Shown here piece by piece: positions 57,875-64,000 of a DNA stretch of 64,000 nt. The DNA is from SIG480 sp045586595. Lineage in GTDB: Bacteria; Bacillota; Clostridia; Oscillospirales; JAAYXM01. The stretch spans positions 1 to 64,000 of the forward strand of contig JAZNAQ010000035.1 of NCBI GenBank assembly GCA_045586595.1, read 5' to 3'. Under the pieces are notes generated by a model. It did no database searches. It had not been told where the DNA came from and was given only the letters and a program-made list of their open reading frames with translations. The position numbers and the translations under genes are program-made. Positions within the stretch are counted from its first letter, which is position 1, and every line of letters starts with the position of its first letter.

Positions 57875-57907
57875 AAAAGGCTTGTGTGAAATTCACACAA
57901 GCCTTTT
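57875..57907. repeat. 16-bp near-loopless palindrome beside the MITE-like element
   Basis: AAAAGGCTTGTGTGAA (57875-57890) and its exact complement (57892-57907) around a single base. It could form a strong hairpin or act as a second terminator; it abuts the left end of the element described next. Confidence 0.75.
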
Positions 57908-57935
57908 ACGGCGGTGCAACTTAGGGATAAATTGT

Positions 57936-58041
57936 CTTAAAACACCATTTTTAGCACATAGCCGCACAAAAAACACTCTCTATCCGTCAGGATAACCTCG
58001 TATTTTTTGTTTGCTCTGTATCAAAAAATGGTAGTTTTAAG
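57936..58041. repeat. Nested imperfect palindrome inside the MITE-like element
   Basis: Three nested stems: CTTAAAACACCATTTTT (57936-57952) with AAAAAATGGTAGTTTTAAG (58023-58041); ACAAAAAACAC (57966-57976) with GTATTTTTTGT (58000-58010); and TATCC-GTCA-GGATA (57981-57994) at the tip. Confidence 0.65.
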
Positions 58042-58087
58042 ATGCCTTGCAGTTTTGAAATAGGAATTTCTCGTTAAAAGAAAGAAT

Positions 58088-58124
58088 AAAAATCAGGTAA
58101 TACTGGCGTATTACCTGATTTTTT
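58088..58124. terminator. Bidirectional terminator downstream of ftsH, within the MITE-like element
   Basis: A stem of at least 13 bp, ATCAGGTAATAC/GTATTACCTGAT (58092-58103/58108-58119), loop TGGC, with A5 and T6 flanks. It probably ends the minus-strand ftsH transcript. Confidence 0.75.
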
Positions 58125-58187
58125 GATGCACTTTTAGCGGGAAATGTCAATTCAAAACCAATTTAGTTCTAAGTTGCTCCGCCGTAT

Positions 58188-60098
58188 TTATTCGTTTTCT
58201 GTTTTATCTGATGGAATCTCTGCGTCCGGGATGGCATTTTCGCCGTCTTCGCGCTCAGGAACCTTCTCATCAAACAATGCGTAGAAGTCCTCTGCCTCCA
58301 TGGTCTCCTTCTCAAGAAGGAACTTTGCAATCTCATGGAGCTTATCCATATTGTCAGTGAGAATCTGCTCACAGCGCTTATACGCGCCCTCGACAATGGA
58401 TCTAACCTCTTCGTCTATAACGCCTGCCATCTCTTCGGAGTAGGCACGCTTTTCGGCAAAATCGCGACCAAGGAACACCTCGTTGTTGTCAGAAGCAAAG
58501 CTTATCGGGCCGAGGCGGTCACTCATGCCGTACTTCGTAACCATATCTCTGGCAATACCGGATGCACGCTGAATATCGTTGGAAGCACCTGTTGAAATGT
58601 CATCAAGCACAAGCTTTTCTGCAACACGTCCACCAAGGAGCGAAACAATTTCTTCGTTCATGGCAGTCTTTGACTTTGTGTATACGTCCTCACGCGGGAG
58701 TGATATTGTATAGCCATTTGCCATACCGCGCGGAATTATTGAAATATGGTGTACCGGGTCCTGCGTCGGCAGGAACTTCATTGCAAGCGCATGGCCTGCC
58801 TCATGGTAAGCTACGAGCTTATTCTCGCGCTCACTTCTTACACGGTTTTTCTTTGCCGGGCCTGCGATTATCTTGAGCATTGACTTTTCTATATCGTCCT
58901 GCGTCATGCTCTTATCCCCGCGGCGGGCCGCAAGGAGAGCCGCTTCATTTAATAGGTTTTCAAGATCTGCAGGGGTAAAGCCGCTTGTTGACTTTGCAAC
59001 AGTCTTAAGGCTCACGTCGCTGCCAAGCTTCTTTGAGCGGGCGTGAATCTCGAGCACCTTTTCGCGGTCACGCATATCCGGAAGTCCAACATATACCTGA
59101 CGGTCAAAGCGGCCGGGGCGCATGAGAGCAGGATCGAGTATATCGGGGCGGTTTGTCGCCGCAATGATAATAACGCCCTCGTTGTTGCCAAAGCCGTCCA
59201 TCTCAACAAGGAGCTGGTTAAGGGTCTGCTCACGCTCGTCATGACCGCCGCCGTAACCTGCGCCGCGGTGACGACCTACAGCGTCAATTTCGTCGATGAA
59301 TATTATAGCAGGAGCTGCTTTTTTTGCCTGCTCAAACAAGTCACGCACACGCGATGCGCCAACACCGACATACAGCTCAACAAAGTCTGAGCCTGATATA
59401 GAAAGGAACGGAACACCCGCCTCACCTGCAACCGCTTTAGCAATATATGTTTTACCTGTTCCCGGAGGGCCAACAAGAAGTACGCCCTTAGGGATTCTTG
59501 CGCCGATTTCCGTAAACTTCTTCGGGTCCTTTAAGAAATCGACAATTTCAGCAAGCTCGAGCTTTTCCTCCTCGGCACCTGCTACGTCGGCAAAGGTAAC
59601 CTTTTTCTTCTCATCACGGCCATCCTTTGTGCGAGCTTTGCCAAAGCGCATTGTTTTGCTCGCGCCGCCGTCGGCCTTATTGTACATGAAATACCACATA
59701 AGACCAATAACTACAAACACAAGCACATACGGCAGAAGCATCATCCACCATGGGGTGCCCTCGTCGGGCAGGCGGTCATCGTCAGTAATTATACCGAGTG
59801 TGCGCTGCTCACGCAGAAGCTCACCAACATCAATTCTGAAATCTGCCCGTATCTGCGGGTCTGAAAGGTCAAAATTGATTATCTCCTTCCCTGATGCAAG
59901 CGGGCGTTTGAGCTTCATGGTAAGCAGACCGCCGTCTATAACATATTGTTCTACGTTCTCTGCTTCAAACTGACGAATAACGTCAGCATATGTTATTTTT
60001 TCAACATTCCCACCTTCAAAAAGGAATGAAGCGACAGATACCAATATTGCTATTATAAGTAAAAATAGCAGTATGTCGCGGGTGCTGTTTTTCTTCAA
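58188..60098 (-). CDS. ftsH: ATP-dependent zinc metalloprotease FtsH
   Basis: A membrane-anchored AAA+ protease. N-terminal helix (about 8-26), extracytoplasmic domain, second helix (about 117-137, WMMLLPYVLVFVVIGLMWYF), then GPPGTGKT (Walker A), FIDEIDAVGRHRG (Walker B), the SRH NRPDILDPALMRPGRFDR, and the zinc site HEAGH with a later Asp/Glu (LGGRVAEKLV...). 636 residues. Last in gdpP-rplI-dnaB-tilS-hpt-ftsH; a candidate MITE abuts its stop codon. Confidence 0.97.
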   Translation of the reverse strand: MKKNSTRDILLFLLIIAILVSVASFLFEGGNVEKITYADVIRQFEAENVEQYVIDGGLLTMKLKRPLASGKEIINFDLSDPQIRADFRIDVGELLREQRTLGIITDDDRLPDEGTPWWMMLLPYVLVFVVIGLMWYFMYNKADGGASKTMRFGKARTKDGRDEKKKVTFADVAGAEEEKLELAEIVDFLKDPKKFTEIGARIPKGVLLVGPPGTGKTYIAKAVAGEAGVPFLSISGSDFVELYVGVGASRVRDLFEQAKKAAPAIIFIDEIDAVGRHRGAGYGGGHDEREQTLNQLLVEMDGFGNNEGVIIIAATNRPDILDPALMRPGRFDRQVYVGLPDMRDREKVLEIHARSKKLGSDVSLKTVAKSTSGFTPADLENLLNEAALLAARRGDKSMTQDDIEKSMLKIIAGPAKKNRVRSERENKLVAYHEAGHALAMKFLPTQDPVHHISIIPRGMANGYTISLPREDVYTKSKTAMNEEIVSLLGGRVAEKLVLDDISTGASNDIQRASGIARDMVTKYGMSDRLGPISFASDNNEVFLGRDFAEKRAYSEEMAGVIDEEVRSIVEGAYKRCEQILTDNMDKLHEIAKFLLEKETMEAEDFYALFDEKVPEREDGENAIPDAEIPSDKTENE

Positions 60099-60122
60099 GC
60101 GATGTCACATCCTTATTCTAAT

Positions 60123-60671
60123 TTATTTTTCGTATACTTCGCGCTTCAGCACGCCTATATACGGAAGATTTCGGTATTTCTCGGCATAGTCAAGACCATA
60201 GCCTACAACAAACTCGTTCTCTATGTTGTAACCTATAAAGTCAGCCTCAATTTCTACGCGGCGGCGCTCGTCCTTATTCAGAAACACACACAGCGCAACC
60301 GACCTCGCTCCTCTGCTCTTAAGCTCGGGGAGAAGGTTTGAAAGCGTAATGCCAGTGTCAAGAATGTCCTCGACAATTATGACGTCACGCCCGCAAATAT
60401 CGGTATCCATGTCTTTTTTTATGCAGAGCTTTCCAGTACTCTCTGCACCTTTGCCGTAGCTTGAGACCTGCATAAAATCAATCTCACACGGAAAATCAAG
60501 CTCGCGTACAAGGTCTGCGGTAAATATGAGCGAGCCTTTCAATATACATAATATAAGCGGATTTTTGCCTTCATATGCACACTTGAGCTGATTTGCCAAA
60601 GTTTTTACCTTTTCGGCAATTTCTTCTTTTGTAAATAAAACCTTTGCTATATCGTTTTTCAAAATCCCCAC
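60123..60671 (-). CDS. hpt: Hypoxanthine phosphoribosyltransferase
   Basis: Salvages hypoxanthine and guanine with PRPP. PRPP loop VIIVEDILDTGITLSNL (about 94-110), early CILKGSLIFTADLVREL and FMQVSSYG, and late FIGYNIENEFVVGYGLDYAEKYR. 182 residues. It is between tilS and ftsH, the usual Firmicute order. Confidence 0.96.
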   Translation of the reverse strand: MGILKNDIAKVLFTKEEIAEKVKTLANQLKCAYEGKNPLILCILKGSLIFTADLVRELDFPCEIDFMQVSSYGKGAESTGKLCIKKDMDTDICGRDVIIVEDILDTGITLSNLLPELKSRGARSVALCVFLNKDERRRVEIEADFIGYNIENEFVVGYGLDYAEKYRNLPYIGVLKREVYEK

Positions 60672-60674
60672 ACC

Positions 60675-62018
60675 CTAATCTATTCCTATAATAAAAACTT
60701 CACTATCGTCTTTTGGAAGATACCTTTCGTCCTGCCCTAAACCGAAAACTGCAAAAACCTTTTCATCATCTGCAATTACGGGGATTTCGTTTCTGAAGTT
60801 TTTAGGTATGCGTTTTTCTATAAATATCTTCTTAAGGCTCTTGTTCGGGCGCTTTACTGTTTTTATCTCATCGCCCTCTTGTCTGCTTCTTATTACCAAA
60901 TCACCTTGTATTCTATCACACGCGATGATAAAAGTATTTACGGAATTATTAATTTTTCCGACTTTTTCCTCTTTTTTCACAGAGACAGTGTGTTCGCCGT
61001 AATTAAAGTCGCCTTCAGCGAGCTTTATTGGCAAAAGCTCTATTGTCTCTGTTTTTTTCTCAAACACAACATTCTCATATTCGCAGCGGACACAAAGCCC
61101 CTCGGGTAGATCTATTGACTTTGACGGAAACCTACCTTCGCACAGCTGCCGTATATCGGATATATGGCAAAACTCAAGCGTATACTCCGAAACACCGAGT
61201 GCTCGCTTTGCGAAAATCTCACACACACGCGCAAAGAGCGCATTGTGGATACAAAACAGGTCTTGCCTTCTGCATGATATTGAGCTAAGTGCAATTTCTT
61301 CTGCCGCGTTGCGGGCAGCTTCTTCAAGAAACTGTGCTTCAGCCCTCAATATTTTTGAGGATCGCGCAGCATTTTGGACTGCTCTTGGGTTTATCTCAAC
61401 GAGGACCGGAACTGCTTGATGCCGTATTTTATTTCTCGAATAAACAGTATCAGCGTTTGTCTTATCTTCACAAAAGCCGATATTATTTTTTGAAATATAG
61501 CTTTCAATCTCTTCGCGCGACACTTCAATAATCGGGCGAATTATATCGTCACGCACTGGGGGTATTCCGCAAATGCCGTCAATTCCGCCGCCGCGTGAGA
61601 TGTTAAACAAAACCGTTTCGAGGTTGTCATTTGCGTTATGAGCGGTAGCAATCTTCGCCGCACCAAACTCCTTCTTTGCACGGCGCAAAAAGTCATACCT
61701 TATGTTTCTCGCCGCAAGCTCAACCGACTGGCCGAGCTCTTTTGCCTTTGCCGCAACATCTGCCCGCTCGCATATAATCGGAATGCCGTAGCTCGCGCAC
61801 TTCTCCTGAACAAAGGCCTCGTCATTCATCGCATCTTCTCCGCGAAGCATATGGTTAAGATGCGCTGCACAGACTGTAATGCCGAGCCGCTCCGAGTTCT
61901 TTACAAGCACATCCAAAAGTGCTGACGAGTCTGCCCCGCCGGAAAGCGCGCAGAGCACGCGCTCACCCCGAAGAAGCATGTTATTCTCTTCTATTGTCTT
62001 TAAAATCTTAGTAACCAT
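60675..62018 (-). CDS. tilS: tRNA(Ile)-lysidine synthetase
   Basis: Attaches lysine to C34 of tRNA-Ile (CAU) so it reads AUA. PP-loop ALSGGADSSALLDVL (SGGxDS), HLNHMLRGEDAMNDEAFVQ, AHNANDNLETVLFNISRG, then TilS substrate-binding and C-terminal domains (RQEGDEIKTVKRPNKSLKKI). The ATG at 62018 gives 447 residues; it overlaps the dnaB stop and has no clear Shine-Dalgarno, so coupling is likely. Confidence 0.94.
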   Translation of the reverse strand: MVTKILKTIEENNMLLRGERVLCALSGGADSSALLDVLVKNSERLGITVCAAHLNHMLRGEDAMNDEAFVQEKCASYGIPIICERADVAAKAKELGQSVELAARNIRYDFLRRAKKEFGAAKIATAHNANDNLETVLFNISRGGGIDGICGIPPVRDDIIRPIIEVSREEIESYISKNNIGFCEDKTNADTVYSRNKIRHQAVPVLVEINPRAVQNAARSSKILRAEAQFLEEAARNAAEEIALSSISCRRQDLFCIHNALFARVCEIFAKRALGVSEYTLEFCHISDIRQLCEGRFPSKSIDLPEGLCVRCEYENVVFEKKTETIELLPIKLAEGDFNYGEHTVSVKKEEKVGKINNSVNTFIIACDRIQGDLVIRSRQEGDEIKTVKRPNKSLKKIFIEKRIPKNFRNEIPVIADDEKVFAVFGLGQDERYLPKDDSEVFIIGID

Positions 62019-63321
62019 GTGAATTATCAATAGACGTGAATTTTGTATACTTTCCGTCCCAATGCAGGTCTATATCTCCCGTACTGCCGTGGCGGTTCTT
62101 CTCAATGAGAAGTTTAACCGTTTCAGGAGTTTCGGGGTTTTCTCTGTACAAAATCATAACAACGTCTGCGTCCTGCTCAATCGCACCAGATTCACGAAGG
62201 TCCGAAAGGCGCGGGCGGCGCTCCTGCTTATCACTGCTTCGAGATAGCTGCGAAAGGCAGAGTATCGGTACATTTAAGTCTTTCGCCATGATTTTGAGTG
62301 CACGCGAAATTGCCGCGACCTCATTTGCGCGAGTGTCACTGCGAACACCAGACTGCACAAGCTGAAGATAGTCGATTATAACAAGGCCTATATCCTCATT
62401 GAGTCTGCGGCATTTCGCCTTCATCTCACTTACGGTTATGCCGGTAGCATCTGCAAGATAAATCTTTGTGTTTGCAAGAGTCTCTGACGCGTGTGCGATT
62501 GCTACCCACTCATCCTCACTGAGCATGCCGGTGCGAAGCTTTCTTGAATCTATAAGCGCCTCACCCGCAATCAGGCGCAGGGCAAGCTGCTCATTCGACA
62601 TTTCTAGAGAGAATACAACAACTGCCTTACCGGAAGACTTTGCAGCATTCGCACATATATTAAGCGCAAAGCTTGTTTTACCGACACCGGTGTTTGCCGC
62701 AAGAATTATAAAGTCTGAGTCGTTAAGCCCGGACAGGAATGTATCTACAGACGAAAAGCCTGTCGGGACTCCGGGTAGTTTACCCGCATTCTTGGCGAGG
62801 TTTCCGAGATGGGCATATGTATTCTCCAAAACATCGCGTATCGGAGAAATCCCCTTACTCTTTTTCTCGCTTCTTATCTCATATATCTTCTGCTCAGCAA
62901 ACTCAACGACATAATCGGCCTCGCCCTCACCCGACGCTATTACCTCATGTATCTCAGCGGTTGTTTCGTCAAGATTTCTGAGCACAGCTTTATCGCGCAC
63001 TATCTTTATGTACTGCGCTACATTCACCGCCGTCGGCGTAATATCCAAAAGCTTTAGAATATACGCTCTGCCGCCTGCCGCGTCAAGAGAGCCGCGAACT
63101 GTCAGCTTATCAATAACTGTGACCGGGTCTATCGTTTCATTGAGTGTAAACATACTCTGTATCGCTTCAAAAATCGCCTTATTCTGTGATATATAAAAAT
63201 CCTCTGTACGAAGATGCTCCATTACCTCCGGAACACAGCGAGGATCTAAGAGCATTGAGCCGAGCTCCGACTGCTCCGCCTCTACATTGTGCGGAAGTCT
63301 TGCCCCAATAAGCTCGTCCAT
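62008..63321 (-). CDS. dnaB: Replicative DNA helicase DnaB
   Basis: Hexameric fork helicase. N-terminal helical domain (LPHNVEAEQSELGSMLLDPR), RecA-like core with AANTGVGKTSFALNI (Walker A), VIIDYLQLV (Walker B), LSQLSRSSDKQERRPRLSDL, ESGAIEQDADVVMILYR. 437 residues, no intein or insert. Follows rplI as in Bacillus. Confidence 0.97.
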   Translation of the reverse strand: MDELIGARLPHNVEAEQSELGSMLLDPRCVPEVMEHLRTEDFYISQNKAIFEAIQSMFTLNETIDPVTVIDKLTVRGSLDAAGGRAYILKLLDITPTAVNVAQYIKIVRDKAVLRNLDETTAEIHEVIASGEGEADYVVEFAEQKIYEIRSEKKSKGISPIRDVLENTYAHLGNLAKNAGKLPGVPTGFSSVDTFLSGLNDSDFIILAANTGVGKTSFALNICANAAKSSGKAVVVFSLEMSNEQLALRLIAGEALIDSRKLRTGMLSEDEWVAIAHASETLANTKIYLADATGITVSEMKAKCRRLNEDIGLVIIDYLQLVQSGVRSDTRANEVAAISRALKIMAKDLNVPILCLSQLSRSSDKQERRPRLSDLRESGAIEQDADVVMILYRENPETPETVKLLIEKNRHGSTGDIDLHWDGKYTKFTSIDNSHGY

Positions 63322-63365
63322 AGCATTTCCTCCCTAAGGCAACATGCCGTTTTTTAGTGCAGAAA

Positions 63366-63812
63366 TTACGCTTCTTTTACCATCACGCGAAGCTTCCCGC
63401 TAACTTCGGGGTAAAGCTTTGCCTTTACCTCATATGTGCCGAACTGCTTGATATTTTCATCAAGCACTATTTTGTGGCGGTCAATCTCAATTTTGTGCTG
63501 AGCTTTGAGCGCATCTGAAATATCAGCCGCAGTTATTGAGCCAAAAAGTCTGCCGTTTGCTCCTGCCTTTGCAGTAATTTCAACTACCTTTTCGCGAAGC
63601 TCCTCAGCAAGTTCCTGTGCCGCCGCTTTTTCGCGGGCGAGCCTTGCAAGCTCTGCCTCTTCTTTAAGCTTTGCAGTATTTAAGTTATCTGCTGTTGCTT
63701 CTTTTGCAAGATTCTTAGGGAAAAGAAAGTTTCTTGCATATCCGTCAGAAACAGTGACTATCTGTCCTTTCTTACCCTTGCCCTTAACATCTGCATTTAG
63801 AATTACTTTCAC
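63366..63812 (-). CDS. rplI: 50S ribosomal protein L9
   Basis: A bilobal ribosomal protein: N domain MKVILNADVKGKGKKGQIVT with GYARNFLFPKNLA, a long connecting helix, and a C domain GRLFGSITAADISDAL. 148 residues. Starts with GTG at 63812 behind GGAGG. Eighteen bases after the gdpP stop. Confidence 0.97.
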   Translation of the reverse strand: MKVILNADVKGKGKKGQIVTVSDGYARNFLFPKNLAKEATADNLNTAKLKEEAELARLAREKAAAQELAEELREKVVEITAKAGANGRLFGSITAADISDALKAQHKIEIDRHKIVLDENIKQFGTYEVKAKLYPEVSGKLRVMVKEA

Positions 63813-63829
63813 TTTGTTTTACCTCCATA

Positions 63830-64000
63830 TTAACCGAGAACATCATCAATAGCACTTGTAAGCTCGTCTGATACCTCGTCTAACTTTTTATTTGTAACCT
63901 GTGCGCCAGCAGTGTCAAAATGACCTCCGCCGCCAAGCTTTTCAAGGATTACCTGTACGTTTATCTCACCGAGAGAGCGCGCAGACACTATTACGCTATC
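63830..64000 (-). CDS. gdpP: c-di-AMP phosphodiesterase GdpP, C-terminal end (5' part outside window)
   Basis: 56 codons before the stop at 63830 are visible, running off the right edge. They read DSVIVSARSLGEINVQVILE then KLGGGGHFDTAGAQVTNKKL, the DHHA1 ending with the GGGGHxxxAGA motif seen at the C terminus of GdpP/YybT. The gdpP-rplI-dnaB order supports GdpP over other DHH phosphoesterases. Confidence 0.85.
   Translation of the reverse strand, partial: DSVIVSARSLGEINVQVILEKLGGGGHFDTAGAQVTNKKLDEVSDELTSAIDDVLG

Larger units (their letters stand above)
57907..58186. mobile_element. MITE-like non-autonomous element (about 280 bp)
   Basis: The gene-free stretch between the glycosyltransferase and ftsH holds this element. 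Its ends are inverted repeats: TACGGCGGTGCAACTTAG (57907-57924) and the complement of TACGGCGGAGCAACTTAG (58169-58186), 17 of 18 identical. Similarity extends a further 10 bp to a shared TAAATTG. It contains no ORF of note. Inside are nested palindromes (57936-58041) and a hairpin with T run (58088-58124). A TTT flanks both ends, which could be a 3 bp target duplication but is too short to be sure. The right end lies one base from the ftsH stop codon. No transposase in the window; the parent family is not identified. Confidence 0.6.

Noticed and set aside
57829..58187. A small protein gene in the gap before ftsH
   Set aside because: No ORF with a start and ribosome site; the stretch is explained by hairpins and the inverted-repeat element.

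Overview
The window looks like part of a chromosome of an anaerobic, endospore-forming Clostridia-type Firmicute, possibly an Oscillospirales/Ruminococcaceae-like gut lineage; the rank below class is a guess. The grounds are the sporulation genes (spoIIP, yabP, yabQ, yqfC, yqfD, a SpoVB/YabM-type flippase), Firmicute gene order (yabM-mazG-hup-rqcP-yabP-yabQ-divIC-yabR; yqfC-yqfD-phoH-ybeY-dgkA; gdpP-rplI-dnaB-tilS-hpt-ftsH), a soluble [FeFe] hydrogenase, and GTG/TTG starts behind strong Shine-Dalgarno sites. It is mostly ordinary housekeeping chromosome with a few accessory spots.

Layout. 1-2.2 kb: 3' end of an SPL-family radical SAM gene, then hydC and the 5' part of hydB, all rich in TTG/TTA leucine codons. 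From about 2.1-2.3 kb, inside hydB, codon use switches abruptly to CTT/CTC, which then holds for the rest of the window; this is either an assembly chimera or an intragenic recombination joint. 2.3-5.1 kb: rest of hydB and hydA. 5.1-9.6 kb (minus): a hydroxyacid dehydrogenase, a type-2 malate/lactate dehydrogenase and a KDG kinase, then an atypical PRPP synthetase. 9.7-11.4 kb: tRNA-Thr, tRNA-Gly, mnmE. 11.4-17.3 kb (minus): sporulation, septation and ribosome-rescue cluster. 17.3-26.9 kb (minus): amidohydrolase, zinc-ribbon protein, uridine-kinase-like protein, hemZ, MBL hydrolase, dtd, rel, recJ. 27-32 kb: YihY, nucleotide-sugar dehydrogenase, purA, cysteine desulfurase, acpP.

32.0-35.9 kb is the most unusual segment. 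A roughly 1100-residue secreted leucine-rich-repeat protein is followed at once by a 52-codon peptide gene with a doubled DVITTS/DLVTAS motif. It is divergent from a small XRE regulator, and the intergenic region carries two matching palindromes (WTACTCA-N5-TGAGTAW) that sit exactly on both promoters. 35.9-38.8 kb (minus) is an iron module: feoA, feoB, a FeoB-associated Cys-rich peptide and an HMA protein, with two similar GTTA-C-N4-GCTAAC palindromes upstream of feoA and feoB.

38.8-57.8 kb: HIT protein and alaS; an odd lipoprotein with a half-sized SBP domain; galE; pstSCAB-phoU followed by a degraded gamma-carbonic-anhydrase remnant; an SDR; purine nucleoside phosphorylase; flavodoxin; dus; rlmD; dgkA-ybeY-phoH-yqfD-yqfC; a membrane glycosyltransferase. 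57.9-58.2 kb is a gene-free, roughly 280 bp element with 18 bp terminal inverted repeats and nested palindromes (MITE-like) abutting ftsH. 58.2-64 kb (minus): ftsH, hpt, tilS, dnaB, rplI and the 3' end of gdpP. No CRISPR array, rRNA, intact transposase or recognised riboswitch was seen.
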